Under the pieces are notes generated by a model, which was not told the origin of the DNA, did no database searches, and was given only the letters and a program-made list of their open reading frames with translations. The position numbers and the translations under genes were made by a program. A stretch of DNA of 64,000 nucleotides from Gerris lacustris. Taxonomy: Eukaryota; Arthropoda; Insecta; Hemiptera; Gerridae. The first letter of the stretch is position 1; the number at the start of each line of letters is the position of its first letter. Of the stretch, positions 26,546 to 39,628 are shown in pieces. The stretch covers positions 63,190,402 to 63,254,401 of the forward strand of contig OX578276.1 in NCBI GenBank assembly GCA_951217055.1, read 5' to 3'.

Positions 26546-27146
26546 TTTTTTTTTTATTTCGTTTATTTACAAAATAGTGCAAATTTCTGACAACCAGTAT
26601 TAGTTTATATTTTAGAAATCGAGGAATGTCAAAAGATCATAAGTAGTTTACAATTTTAACCTCCATCTGCCCGACCAGCGCTAGTGGTCTTACACCTCTA
26701 GAATACTGGAGTTGGATACCCCTGGTTTATATACATATTTATTTTCAACTGTCATGTGTCATTGATGTTATAAAATCAATGGTGTTCTTTACTTTTCCTT
26801 ATTATTTAATTAATTTTACTTATTATTATAACTTAGGCTATAATACTCTGGAATTAGTGAAGTTTACAAAAAGGTTTCTATCCTAGTATGATACCGTACA
26901 ATCAAATCTTTCAGATTATTTCCCTTATAATTATATTTTATATTACTTCTTTCAATAAGTGTTAATATCCCGAATTAAATTTTTAAACATAATTGAATTC
27001 GTATTTTTATGGTGTACTATTCTTCAAACGATTTACTTCATTTTTCAATGTTGTTTAAAGAAATGTTTTTGTTGTTATTAATTTAATACATAATCAATTG
27101 TCTTATAACTCGTTCGCTTTTTTGTCTTTAACATCTAAATAAATGG

Positions 27147-27149
<3 letters not shown>

Positions 27150-27238
<89 letters not shown>
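27150..27238. repeat. (AT)n microsatellite
   Basis: About 89 bp of uninterrupted AT dinucleotide. Confidence 0.95.
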
Positions 27239-27241
<3 letters not shown>

Positions 27242-28170
27242 TATTTCATGACTGAAAAAAAAAAAGGATAAAATTAACGAATATAACAGCCTACGGCCTA
27301 CGTACATACATATTTAAAGCGTGTCATTAATTTAATATTCAATTATACTACTCGTTTTTAGAGTTTCATTAAAATGGTTTTTCGCTCTGAAATAGTCGTT
27401 TTAAAATGCAAATTTAAACTGTTTTAATGTTATTATTCTTTTTATATTAAGCATAATTTTATTATGAACGAGAGTTAGATATGATAATAGCCAGTAACTA
27501 AGGTTCTTGTAAATGGAAATTATTTGACTGCGAGAATGGAACTGTTGCTGCAATATACTGCTTTTGTTTTACTATGTTATTTTTCCTCCTTCCATTTTTT
27601 CATTTGAATAAACATGCAAAGAACATGAGATACGAGAAGTTAAGGGTGTGAAATGTTATCTATACTGACCGTAGGATTTTTAATTTGGCAAAGCTTCGTT
27701 GTCTAGATTAGATAAAAAGTGAATAATACGGGCTGGTGGTATGTTTTTATAGTTTATTAGACTTTTTATTTATCTAACCAGGATTTAGAAGGCCTTTCAT
27801 AGCTTAAAGTATTATAAGAAGCTGATAAATGCTCTTGATTTATCAAAATAAACTTTCAAAAGCATGTATATATTAATTTCATGACTAACTATTAAAATGT
27901 TAAGGTATCTTCTTTAAATCTTGCTTGGGGTTCGATTTTTATACCAGCTTAAATAATTAGTAAGATTTCTTTACATTTCGGTGCAAATACAAAAATGATT
28001 GCTATTGTCATTATTTAAAATAATAAACCTAATTATGGTCTTCCCATTTAGGAAATAAGAAATGTAAAAGCAATATCTAAAGGTTGAACTTAAAAAAGGA
28101 CCTGCTTTGAGCTCGCCTATGTTGTAATAATATAGGTTGGTCTCCTGGAATGATATGGTTTTTATTCAAC
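27239..28170. other. AT-rich DNA, no recognised feature
   Basis: No repeats or frames that I recognise. Confidence 0.45.
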
Positions 28171-28224
28171 TCTTAAGGCCCCCATACACGTCAAATATCA
28201 TGCTTGCACAAACATCAAACAGCC

Positions 28225-28256
28225 CCATACACGGTCAAAATTTTGACCGTGTATGG
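28225..28256. repeat. Perfect 32-bp palindrome
   Basis: The two 16-bp arms, CCATACACGGTCAAAA and its exact complement, meet with no spacer. A partial copy of the same motif (CCCCATACACGTCAAA) lies about 45 bp upstream. It could be the core of a small palindromic MITE next to the element at 28294. Confidence 0.85.
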
Positions 28257-28293
28257 CCGCCTTTAGACTTCAGAGCTTCAGACTACCTACATA

Positions 28294-28607
28294 CTACGTT
28301 TCCATTTTTGAACCAAAAGTGTTTCCAAAACAGTTTTCACAACAATTTTGAAAACTATAAACTCCCAAGACTAGTTATAGTTTTGTCAGGTTATCACATT
28401 TCTACTTATCACGCTTACTGCGCACGTCTCAATTCTACTTTCAATGGAATACCTTTTTCTATGCTATTTTTTCAAAAGATTTTCAACACAAAACCAAAAA
28501 TTTGCTGTTGTGACCTTGAACTCAAAACTTTTTGAAATCACCGTTTCCATAGGGTTTTGAATGCCAAAACTGTTTTTAAAACGGTTTTAAAACTCATGGA
28601 AACATAG
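28294..28607. mobile_element. 314-bp MITE with TA duplication
   Basis: Ends CTACGTTTCCAT (28294) and ATGGAAACATAG (ending 28607), flanked by TA at 28292-28293 and 28608-28609. Subterminal AAAACAGTTTT-type motifs occur near both ends. No coding sequence. A TA target suggests a Tc1-mariner-related parent. Confidence 0.7.
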
Positions 28608-28609
28608 TA

Positions 28610-29430
28610 ATAGTTAAGAAAAAGTTACAATTGGGTGGCATTAATATTAAAATAAATGGTGATCTTAGTTTTGAGTTTGCTTTAGTCTTGTTTAGATTCG
28701 AAATAAATAATAATGTTGTGAGAAATATGATGATTCAACAATTTATTGTGTTTGTAGCTAACAAAATATGGTGGTTATACATTTTTTTTAATTTTTTTTT
28801 AATTTTTTTATTTTTTTGTATGAAGTATAATAATATATAAATGGTGGATCTTTATTAGAGTACGTACGTTTTTATGGAATGACATAAATCTTTAACGAGA
28901 TAATACGAGCGTTTACTTTAATCAATTATATAACTTTTGACTATCTCATTGAACAAGGGTTTTAAGGATAATTAACGTTGAGCATTAAGCTCCATGAAAA
29001 TCAAATTCCAAGTTTTTTAAATTAAATATTTTTATTTTAATAGTCATATGAAATTAAGCTCAACAAATGTAAGACTTAATTTTAATTAACTTAAAAATAA
29101 TAATAATAAAATAACATTTTCAGGGTAATATTTTGCTTAAAAATAGAATAATAAAGAGATAGGAGACATTTTTATGAGAAAAACTTTATTTGCTGATAAC
29201 TTATCACGTAATTACTAAGTTTTGTTGTACCTAAAATTAATTTTGAGGTAAAAACTCATGATATGATAAATATGATCAAATCATATATGAAAATGTATAA
29301 TATCAGCCTTGACCTTCAACTTTAACGATAGTTAAAAACTATTATACATGTACTCAAGTTAAAACGAACTAGAATTTAACATTATATAGCATATACGTGG
29401 AAATTATTTGAATTTTCCGAATGGTGGATT
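28610..29430. other. AT-rich DNA, no recognised feature
   Basis: The frame at 28631-28840 is rich in Phe, Ile and Asn and reads like chance translation. I see no other signal. Confidence 0.4.
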
Positions 29431-29436
29431 ACAAAT

Positions 29437-29505
29437 GGTGTAGTCGTAAAAGCATTGTATTAGACATAATACCACACACTTCTAGGTCAAATTTAACAAT
29501 AGAGT
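29437..29505 (+). repeat. Possible degenerate tRNA-derived SINE
   Basis: TGGTGTAGTCGTAAAAGC (29437-29454) looks like an insect SINE A-box region, and TTCTAGGTCAAATTTAAC (B-box-like AGGTCAAATTT, 29484-29494) follows at about the right distance. The B box has lost TTCGA. Low confidence. Confidence 0.35.
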
Positions 29506-30284
29506 TGTTCAATCGAGCATTACTGGAATACGTCTGAATTTTATGGTACGATTCGGGACTAAATGGGGGACCATTTGAGGAGCAGAGCTAAAATAATAGT
29601 TTAACCTTTAAGAATTTAGAGATTTGAGATTAAAGAAGATTTAAATCAAAGAAATGTATATGGATTTTGTAGAATAAAAATAAAAGGGTGCTATCAATCT
29701 TATCCTGGAGAAATATAATTTATTTGGAATTTATTATTTATTAGAATTTATTTGGAAATGCAATATTTTATACTTCAGCCAAGAAAATAGAGCTATTAAA
29801 AAAAAAAGTCTCCGAGGAAGGTCGTACTGAAGTCACTACAAGTTTGATGTAACCGAGGGTAACGTACTTTCACCCTTGCTCTTTTATACCATGTATTGAT
29901 TATTTGTAATGTGTTATAGTTTTAAATTTATTATAATGTTTGTGTTATTCACAAAATCGCATCATAGACTTTCACATAGTTTCCCGTGTATAAGACTTTT
30001 TACGTCTAAGAATTGCCGAACTTATTTAATTTAGCGCTTCTTCTGATATACTACCGAAGTACCTAAGTTTATTTTTGGTCATGGTTTGCAATTTTAATAT
30101 ATGAAAAATACTTAGAATTATTATCTTGCTGTGCATAGGTTTGGGGAAAATCGTTGAAACTATAACAAGACAATTTTAGTCATAATCATAATAAAATATA
30201 TGATCAATGAACTGTTTGTTTGGCCTGATATAGAATGCCTTAATTTTATTCGAAGTTCTTAGATTACCTAAAATTTTTTTCATA

Positions 30285-30480
30285 CATACATCAACATCCT
30301 ACATCTTCAAAAGTATACTCATCGGATTTTTATGAAATTTAGATGATTTGTCGAAAGTAGTCTGCAGATATCCCCTAGTTAATTCCAATTGCCTGATAAT
30401 TTAATCCATATAAAAAATCAAAACAATTTCGACAGATTTAAAGAATCCCGTCAAGTGTTTGCCAGGAAGCAACTAAAAGG
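30285..30480 (+). repeat. R1 subfamily fragment
   Basis: It contains AAAAGTATACTCATCGGATT and GATGATTTGTCGAAAGTAGT, the middle portion shared with 5035-5505 and 36890-37190. The 3' end of what may be the same copy lies at 31190-31320, beyond an intervening repeat (R5). Confidence 0.55.
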
Positions 30481-31185
30481 GTTTCTTAGTCATAAATTCC
30501 ATATATCCTACATTATTATATTATTTTTTCTTTACTAAAATAAGTACAAAATATGCACTTCGGAGAAGCAAAGTGTGCATATATTATCCTTTAGCAATTT
30601 AGGTATACACTCATTTGGTTTTTTAGGAGTAATGGCCACCATTTTGGCACGCGATATACATTTTTTATCCAAATTTCAATACCTTTAAAAATAATACCCA
30701 TTTAAAAATTACAAAAATAAAACATTATTGGTCACCATAGTTACGGGCACCTAAAATTTAACTTTTTTATATTAACTCCCGGAAATATCATTGGCCTACA
30801 GACATTTATATTATTTTTAGGACCTGTCCTTATAGAGCAGCGGGGGCGGAATTTTTTGCGTTTTGTTTAATTAGTTTTGGAGGTAAAATGGCCGCCATTT
30901 TGGAAACGCGATATATATTTGTGATCTACATTTTAATACCTTTGAAATGATATTCCACTTAAAAATTATAAAAAAATATAAAATATTGCGATCAGTTCGC
31001 AATTTCTCGCTGATCGTAGAAATTTTGAGTGTTTAAGTTCGCAATATTTTTCCTGCTTTTTGGGCAAAAAAAGTTAAACTTGTATACTAAATTTTAATCT
31101 CTAGCTACAGTAGGCCGTGAGATATACTCCAAGATGCGGCGGATAAACTACCAAAAGCATTATGGTATCTAGGATGACCTTGAAA
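30480..31185 (+). repeat. Interspersed repeat R5, copy 1
   Basis: It matches 50330-50720 in the same orientation. Shared blocks include TTATCCTTTAGCA, ATGGCCACCATTTTG against ATAGCCGTCATTTTG, ATATTTGTGAT, and ATTGCGATCAGTTCGCAATT, which contains a small hairpin (TTGCGA-TCAGT-TCGCAA). The AATGGCC block appears twice in this copy (30633, 30888). Class unknown; it sits between two pieces of R1. Confidence 0.55.
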
Positions 31186-31189
31186 CCCT

Positions 31190-31322
31190 TAACACGGGGG
31201 AATAATTAAATAAATTTGACAATAATAGGTTGTAAAAGCATAAAATCATTAAAGTATATGAAATAGGACGCGAAGAAGCTATGTGCCACACTAATTGGCA
31301 GACTATATTTTCTATGGTTTGT
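31190..31322 (+). repeat. R1 3' end fragment
   Basis: It carries AATAATTAAATAAATTTGAC and the terminal block GAAGAAGCTATGTGCCACAC then TAATTGGCAG, as in 5035-5505. A further isolated R1 tail lies at 31543-31600 (GAGGAAGCTATATGCCACAC). Confidence 0.65.
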
Positions 31323-31599
31323 CGAAAGTAGCTCAAGCGGCCCCATAGTAATTTCAAACTTCTGCTCTAATTTAATAGTGAATTAAAACAAATCGTCCAA
31401 ACAATACTTTTTCAATTCCCTGGGGTCACTTTACTTTATGGAATGGTATTTAATTCTCACATATTAAGTTTTTAGTAACATCTATACTTTGAAATCTATT
31501 TAATTTTACTTTATTTTATACTCATATATGTGTGCAATGATAGAACGTGAGGAAGCTATATGCCACACTGTTTACCAGACTTTTTCTATTTTAGAGTTA

Positions 31600-33040
31600 T
31601 TGATTAGGACTACGTTAGTAGTTGATAGTAGGGCTAGTATTTCCACAATAATCTTAAGTCACTATGTGCTATAAAAAGGACAAATGGAGTTCTTTTTTTA
31701 TATCTTTTAAAGGGAGTGGACCCTAGAACAACTCATCGTATGAAGAAAAGGGGTGCTATGAGAGAGGAGGATGCAATCTAAAGATTGATACAGACTTCAC
31801 TGATTGATAACCTGAGATCCGTATACAAAGTAATCTAGAGCTAGCCTCCAAATCCTGGGCTCGGTGGCAGTATCTATCCAGGGGACGTCACACTGATTTA
31901 TTGTACGCTTCACTAGCCACCATACTGTTCACCTAAAACACAAAAAATCACCTTTTTTTCACAGTTTTTTTTTCTATCTTTCAACACTGGAGGGCCATTA
32001 TTAACTTTTTCAAGGTAGTGGTTTTGTTTGGTTTTCACGCTAATATATACGTTAGTAAAAGTCCTGTACTGTACAGTAACAGTGAAATTGTTTACGCTGT
32101 CCATACAATAGACAATTCAACATGCTCCAGACTTTAATACCCATTCTATTTCACTTAAGATAACCTTATTACGTATCTAATAAAGACAATTTAAGTCCTG
32201 ATATTTTTTACATAAATTGTAATGTTATTAAAATTTTCAGCGTCACATTATATAGGCATTCCTTAATGCGTAGACTCATGGTCGTGAGTGGTCACCTAGA
32301 ATAAATTTCCTGGATAGTAAAATGGAATTATAGACTCGATTAAGTTTCTTTTTTAGTATTTTTTAGTTTACCCATTTGCACAATCATATTATTCCTAAGT
32401 AAGCAATATTACTTCATTTATATTCATGAGCAAATTGAAACAATACAGATATTAAGTTGTACATTTACAATCTTGGGTTTTGATTGTTGGACTAAAATTT
32501 TATCATAAAGTGACAGTAACAAATACAAATAAAACATTGTAACATAATATACATAAACATATATATTTATTATAATTAACAATATACGTACTTACATATA
32601 ATAATATAAATTATAATCGATTTAATAATAAATTATAATAATAAGTGGTTAAAAAATATGTTTTAGTACATGTATAGAACTAAAAATTTTCTAAGAAATA
32701 TTCTTATATTAAGGTAATTTTTGAGTTAGCAAGAATCATCAAATTTGGAATATATATATTTTTTTTAATATAAAAACGTTGTAACAACCACTAGTTTGAT
32801 GAAGCAAATGAACTATTCATAGAGTTTTATAATTATTCAGATATAATAATATACACTCATTATATGACTGCTAGGGTCATTTACCTATGGCAAATATAAT
32901 TTCAACATTATTTTATCACAACACAATGTTCAACAACACACATGCTTATTTTTTAATGGTTGGGGTCTATTTATATAAATCTACTAATTTTATTTTATTT
33001 ATTTGTTTTGTAATATATTCACCACGATTTTTATTTTTGA
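31600..33040. other. AT-rich DNA, no recognised feature
   Basis: No terminal repeats or plausible gene. The short frames at 31913-32104 (minus) and 32887-33105 (plus) show no recognisable motif. Confidence 0.4.
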
Positions 33041-33042
33041 AA

Positions 33043-33068
33043 CACCCGGGCTACGCCGGGTACTTTAG
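33043..33068 (+). other. Possible Helitron-like 3' end
   Basis: The hairpin CCCGG-GCTACG-CCGGG is followed by TACTTTAG. It resembles the GC-rich hairpin a few bases before a Helitron 3' terminus, but the canonical CTRR end is missing and no 5' end was found. Confidence 0.25.
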
Positions 33069-33069
33069 G

Positions 33070-34870
33070 TATTTGATAAATAAAAAAGTACGCAACCATG
33101 ATTAACTTCATTATTTCTCTGCCATCAAAAAACATCTACCTATTTAATTCCAGAATTTCGTGCACCCATTTTGGTGACATAAAAGGATTATCGCTTTCAC
33201 AAAAAGAGCAAGAAGGAACTTTTGTGTTCCCATTATGTTCCAATTTGTTCTAATATTAAGGAACTTATGGCAACAAAAATAATCTTGTTGCCTCCACGGA
33301 ACATTCGGGAACAAAGTTGTTTACGGAAGCAACATTATTTACGCATTATTTTATATGTGAGACATCTATGACATCGCACTAGCAATAGCTGTTTATAACA
33401 TTTTAACTAAAAGAAACAGAAAACAAAACAATTACTACATTAAAAAGTTAATACGAGGAAAAGATCAAATATTTAATAGTTATTTATGTAACTATGCAGC
33501 AAAATAGAATTTTACTGGGGAGTGATGAATTAGCCTCTAGGACAGGCTACGAAAATTAACTGCCACGGTGATGCAGAGGCAGGCAATATAAACGAGGCAG
33601 AAATGTTTCCTTTACTGCATTGTTGCATACAATATTGTATCTACTCACGTTATTTAGATAAATAATGGAAGCTTAGGTAAAACAGTTAGTTTGAGATGAA
33701 TAGTCAACAAACTCAAACCAAAACAAGTCATGCTCTAGTGTTGCCACTTCTTTCTCGAGATTAATTATTCAAAGACCTACAATTCAAATCCATTTTCAGT
33801 TTATCATTTATAAATTTTTAAAAAATAATAATATTATTAATACATTAATATAATATAACTCTGCTTTGTAATAAAACAAGTATAAAACTAAATTAAAATA
33901 CAACTAAACACAAAGAAAAAAAATATGGTATGACACGCACTGGTAAACACTGTAATTCTTCTGCCTGTTTTTAATATTTTAATGACAAATCAGCGAAATA
34001 GTACATTCCAGCCTAAAAGCAGTTAAGTAATGCTTTATTTTGCTGCCATGAGTAGATAAAATTTGTTTCTGCAACTATAAGCTTTCTAAAACAAACTGAA
34101 ACATATTCGAAACATGCAACATAATAAATAAAATCCTCTTTGTTCCATTGCATGCTTTTCATTGCATTGTGCCTTAAATCTTGCTTAAAACTATCTATTT
34201 TTTATTTTTTGTAAAATACAATCAGTATTACTAAAATTATCGTTTAACTTAATACATTTTTAAAAGAACTGTTTTTTTCTCTCTCTCTCTCTCTCCCTCA
34301 CATTCTCCACCATTTAACCACTAGTTTTTATGTATAATAAGTATAATTTTATACAAAAATAGAACTAAGAGAATGAATATCGAGGCTAACATTATTTAAA
34401 AACTACTGGAAGATTACTCTTACCGTACCGGTGAACTTAGTATATAATTAATATTGGAAAAGTTCTTTATACTACACTGTTTACGTATTTATCAAAACGT
34501 TTGAGAAAAGTTGATTATTGGTATTGTAATACGACTTATCTCTATTATCTTTAAAACTACTAGATAGGGTTGACCCAGATGATTCTACTCACGCGATATT
34601 AGGGCAAGCAAGCCTTCTTTTTACCAATATAAATAGCCAGATTAAAACTTTTATTGTGAATTGTAAACGACAAGAATTTTTAATTTTGACCTTTAATTTG
34701 GATTTTTTTTTTATATTTCTATTTAAAACGTACTAAAGCAGTTACTAATTATAAAGCTTGGCGTAAATACCACTTTTGTAATTTAATAGTAATTAATAGT
34801 AAAAGTACAGTATTATCCTATAAAATATTATAACGATAATGGCGGTGGATATGAGCACATTCACACACTC
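33070..34870. other. AT-rich DNA with a short (CT)n tract
   Basis: The only feature seen is a short (TC)n run at about 34273-34297. Nothing else is recognised. Confidence 0.4.
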
Positions 34871-34877
34871 TTATACA

Positions 34878-35496
34878 CAGGGTGTCCTAAAAAAAAATGT
34901 ATCCGATTCCAAAAAATCCTATTTATTGAAACAAATATTGAGTTAGCAATTACATAAACCTCCCCCTTCCAGCATGGCACACATCTTAAGTGATAGTTGA
35001 ATTCCTTATTCCTCTAAACTCGTTGAACATGTCGACCATAATCAAGTTAAAGGCGTCTCTAATCAGATTTTTTTTTTATTTATCAAGATCTCACGGAAGG
35101 GTAAGAAAATAAATATACAGTGTCCTTTATATACCTTCCCCAACAGAAAAATATCGCCAGCTGTAAGGTGCTTTTAATGAGGAGGTCAAAGGTAAAGTGC
35201 AGCGTCGGCAGAGCCACAACGGCCCTTCTATAACTGATGAAAGAGCTTCACTATCCTCAGGGCACCTCAGAGTAACCTTCCAGCACACATAAATAATTGG
35301 AAAATCCTCTCTTTTCAGCTAATGTTTAAAATTTTCTCTTCGTTAAGAGTTAGTAATAATCTTGAACAACTTTTACTAGTTAGACGCGATCTGGATATAC
35401 GAGTATATCGCATCTCTCTTACAGATGGTTGGTGGTTCACTACAGGTTCAAAATTTAAAGCCCACTGAATTTGATGGTACTTTTTGGGACACCCTG
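34878..35496 (-). mobile_element. IS630-Tc1-mariner-type relic, 619 bp
   Basis: Inverted ends CAGGGTGTCCTAAAAAA (34878) and TTTTTGGGACACCCTG (ending 35496), in a TA-rich setting. On the minus strand, inside, a broken frame reads LTAGDIFLLGKVYKG (about 35115-35165). This resembles the (SPD)LT-x-x-DFFLWG-x-(V/I)Y segment around the third catalytic aspartate of mariner-like transposases. Stops and frameshifts interrupt it and most of the protein is gone. Left and right flanks do not give a clean TA duplication. Confidence 0.65.
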
Positions 35497-36889
35497 TATA
35501 TACCCTTTTTTACACTTAATCTAATTTGCTAGTCACTAGCTTTCATGTCAACCTCCCATTGTTTACTAAACAAATAATTTAAGAGTAATATAGGTTTATC
35601 GAATTACTAAAAGTTGAGTGTACAATAAAGTGTCTGATTCAACTGTTATTTACCAGCATCATAAGAAGTATACAAGGTGACCTTAAACTTGTACTCCTTT
35701 CAAATTCATTAGGATTATGGCTATTCCTCTTGATATATTTTGAAAACTTATAAACATTTGTATTATTGTAGTATACAAAAAAATTGTATATTATGTTACT
35801 CAATGTATGCACGGCCTAAATTCTGTTACCAATGTTTGAAAAAATACATTTAAATATTTACTTAACTTACCAACCAGTTTTATGAAAATTAAGTATCTTT
35901 CTATTCACGATTCATGTTAATATTTTTCCTGGCAGCACAATATATTGCAAACATTTTTATAAAGCTGATTCTTGATTCTTGTATTAATTTAGGTATTATT
36001 TTGTGTTACACTGATATAAAACATATTTCCTATTTAGTTTACTACACCCCTATACTATAAGTTGTAAGTTAATAAGTATAAAAACCTGATAATTAACTTA
36101 TTTTATTTTATTTCCAATATTTAGTTAACCTCAAGTCAATTAAATTACTATAAAATTGTATACTTTCTTGACCATTAAATTTTCTCTTTTATGAATATTC
36201 CAGAGGCTATAAATATTTAAGTTGGAGAATCTTTGAATAAGTAGGACAATTATTTTTTTCAGATAGGATTAAGTTCAAGGAACTTTCCTACTTCATTTCC
36301 TTCAATGAAATAAGAAAAACAAATAGGTGAAAAAGCTGGTCCCTTAAAAATACTAGAAAAAGCAATAAAATGGAGTATGTTGCTGTGAAATCGAAAGATT
36401 CATAGCCTGAGGAAACTCCAGCACCCTGGAACTGAAACATTCTTCCGGCTTTCCCACATAACTCCCTCTATAAACACAATGTGAACCCGCATAGCCAACT
36501 CAATACCACGTTGCTTACAACCTCTTATTACTTATGTGAACACAGCGTATAACCGTATTTATGTCTAGCCCTCTGTCTTTACTATACTCCAACAATAAGA
36601 ACTTGTGCGTACGTGTACGAGGGTTGTAATAAATTGTATCGTAATAAGAAACACAGACTGTAAATTCCAGTGTTATTGCATTAAATTATATAAATAGATC
36701 ATAAACAATATTTGCTACATAATACATAAGATTATTTGTAAGATTATAGTGAAACTTATTATAATATATTGAAAAAGTAATATTTAATAGTGTCAAAGAA
36801 TAATACACATATGGAAAACACCTTTTAATTTATTATCTATTAACTTGTTCTTAAAAATAAATAAATAAATAGGAATGCTAATTTGTTTC
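35497..36889. other. AT-rich DNA, no recognised feature
   Basis: No repeats or frames that I recognise. Confidence 0.45.
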
Positions 36890-37190
36890 TCTTCTACATG
36901 TACACAAACATACATTTATATACCCTATATCTTCTAATATTTAAGAAATATGGATGATTTGCCGAAAGTAGCTCGCAGATAGCCCCAGATCGATTTCAAC
37001 TAAATATTTCTAAATTAATAATTTTATTTGTATAAAAAAACCAAACAAATTTTACAGATTTAAATTCATTGCGAAAACAATTAAATAAATTGAACAATAA
37101 TGGGTTGCAAAGGAAAACATCTATTAAGTTATACGTGATAAGATGCTAGGAAGCTATGTGCCACACTAATTGGCAAACTATTTTCTTAAA
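36890..37190 (+). repeat. R1 subfamily copy, 3' part
   Basis: It contains ATGGATGATTTGCCGAAAGT and AATAAATTGAACAATAATGG, and ends AGGAAGCTATGTGCCACACT then AATTGGCA. Same subfamily as 5035-5505. Confidence 0.65.
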
Positions 37191-37299
37191 TAATTTAAAA
37201 TTGTTTATTTACACAAATAAAAGCATAATAATTTAGCACTATGTAATGTGTTCAGGAGGCTAAAATTAAATTTAGAAAAGTTCATACATTTTAAATTAT

Positions 37300-37430
37300 A
37301 ATTACTGAAAAATCCAAGACAGAAATGCGATTAAGGCATTTGAACTTATTGGTTTCATGTCTGTCTGCCGGTCGGATTGTCTTTTAGGTTTTTTGCGAAC
37401 CTCCATACCTTATAAACAAAGGATTAGAAG
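37300..37430 (+). repeat. R1 5' fragment, degenerate
   Basis: AAAATCCAAGACAGAAATGCG, then TTTCATGTCTGTCTGCCGGTC and TTTTGCGAACC, matching the 5' part of R1 at 2760-2860. Confidence 0.5.
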
Positions 37431-38240
37431 GCAGAAGTTAAAATTGTTCCTGACATTAAGGAAAACACAACAAGAACAGTTAAAGTAGGGAAAACAAATT
37501 TCTCGAGCAAGTATGAAGTAGGATTAATAAGAGCGTTCTAGGACAGAGCTGAGACAAAACTTTATCTTTAATGGGCTTCTCTCGATTTGTCATTCTTAAC
37601 ATACTTTCTTTACATAGAGAATAATAAGGGTTTACATAACTTTTTACTGATTGCCTTTAGAGGACAGCTTATAATATACAACCTTGCAATTAGCCCCAGT
37701 AAAAAAACTTTGGGGTATTTGTCTATAGGTTATAAATAATTAAACATATTGGAGAAAAAATACACTTCAGTATAACGTAAACTTGACGGCACAACATTTT
37801 TTCAACATAATTTTTTAAAGGACGTAGATCAATATTTATTATTTAAGTTCTTTTTACTGGTGCCAATTGCCAAGTTGAATTTTATAAGTTTTACAACAAA
37901 GACAAACCGTATATTATAGAAATTCCAACCAAAAGACGTTTCAGTGGCAATGAAGGAGGCCAATGTGGATTAAACTGACAAGAAACTACCAGAACCTACA
38001 GAACAGTGAAACCTAGGATCATACTTTAATAGGATTCATACTTTAAGAGGACAAGGAACCAGAATAAAAAAATCCAAAATAATAATTACATTTAAGTATT
38101 TTCGTAACTACCTAAAACTTATTTACATGCATAATTTTACCTTTTTCTAAATACGATTTAATTAGCATTCAATCTTTCAATTTCTTTCCTTACGCCTATA
38201 TGAAATTTGTAAAATTTTAATTAAAAAAAAAAAAAAAAAA
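37431..38240. other. AT-rich DNA, no recognised feature
   Basis: No repeats or frames that I recognise. Confidence 0.45.
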
Positions 38241-38241
38241 A

Positions 38242-38902
38242 ATAGATTGAAAATTAGTGTGGCATATAGCTTCCTCGCATCCTAGCAAGTACTTTATTGA
38301 TTTTATGCTTTTACATTCCATTATTGTCTAATTTATTTAATTGTTTCCCCCGTTTTTTAACGTCAAAATTGTTTTGATTTTAGCATAAGTTGAAGAGCGC
38401 AGACGGATAAAATTAATCTACCGGTTACTTTTGACAAACCTTCCAAATTTCATAAAAATTAGATGAGTACTTTTGATGATATAGGTGTAAATAAATGTAT
38501 GTTTGTGTTTATGTGGATGAGAAACAAATGGAAACAGAAAGTTGAAATTTACATGGGACCAACAATGGACTAATTGTGACATATCATTCAAATTTCATTA
38601 AAATTGGACGTGTTATTTTTTAGACGTGTTTTTCGTGTTTTTTTGGACGTGTTATTTATATGTTGGTTCGCAATAATTGACAGACCGACAGACTGACAGC
38701 CACGGAACCAAAAATGTTCCCTAATCTCTAAAACGGAATTTTGTCTTGGAATTTTTGAAATTTGAGACATAAATTATTTTCGTTCTCCAGAACGAAAATA
38801 ATATTCTAATAAATAATAAAAAATAATATTCAAAAATAAATAAAAAATAATAAAATAATATTCTTCACATAGCTTCCGTCACCTTCGGTAAGCTCGGAAG
38901 CA
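38242..38902 (-). repeat. R1 repeat, minus orientation, mosaic copy
   Basis: The 3' end in reverse (GTGTGGCATATAGCTTCCTC) is followed by the subfamily middle shared with 5035-5505. Then come TTAAAATTGGACGTGTTATT, a GACAGACCGACAG tract, the AAAACGGAATTTTGTCTTGG block and the 5' end (CGTCACCTTCGGTAAGCTCG). A short tandem duplication of TTGGACGTGTTATT occurs near 38603-38655. Confidence 0.75.
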
Positions 38903-39085
38903 AAATTCAAATGAAATATATCTAGCGACCTTTCATATTATAACCATGCTTAGGCGCAAAACGGTTTAGGAGATTAATTAGACAGACATGCTGATAATTT
39001 CATTAGTAATTGAGATGTAATTGAGCTGAGCAGAGCGAAGCTCTTATACTACACTTTGCATTTTTTCTGACGCATACTACCCCGT

Positions 39086-39332
39086 AACGGCTGAACCAAT
39101 CAGCACAAAATTTGGCACGGTCATAGTGACCAACCACAGGAAGGTATGAATCTGAAATGGTCCTAATTAGTACACAGGGGTACGGGGTACGGGGTACAAA
39201 AGTTTCCTCCTGAACGGCTGAACCGATTCGCACAAAATTCTGCACGGTCATAGCGACCAACCACAGGAAGGTATAAATCTGAAATGGTCCAAATTCGTAT
39301 ACAAGGGTACGGGGTAAGGGGTACAAAAGTGA
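39086..39332. repeat. Tandem repeat, two 127-bp units
   Basis: Two adjacent units start AACGGCTGAACC and contain GCACGGTCATAG, GACCAACCACAGGAAGGTAT, ATCTGAAATGGTCC and a GGGTACGGGGTA-type tract. The layout (opening AACGGCTGAACCGATTCGCA) resembles terminal sequences of insect Helitron-like repeats, but no definite ends are visible. The minus-strand frame across it is translated repeat. Confidence 0.75.
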
Positions 39333-39628
39333 AAATAGTATTTGCCCATCATGATGCTTGTCGTTGGAAAGCTCTTTACGAGTACAGTTATTATTGTTAT
39401 GTTCACTATTGTCATATTTTCATTTAAGAGGGGGTAAAATAGAAAAAAAGGAAAAAATGCTTTTTATTAAATAATAGAGGTTTTACTATTTTTGATCCGA
39501 TTTCAGCTGTTTACAAATAAAAATGTTTATTGGTTAAGATTAAAATGCACGCTCAGCTTAATTATTATTATAAATTCAATTTTTACAAGTTATTGGTAGT
39601 ATTCATACTACGGAACGTTTAAATTTTA

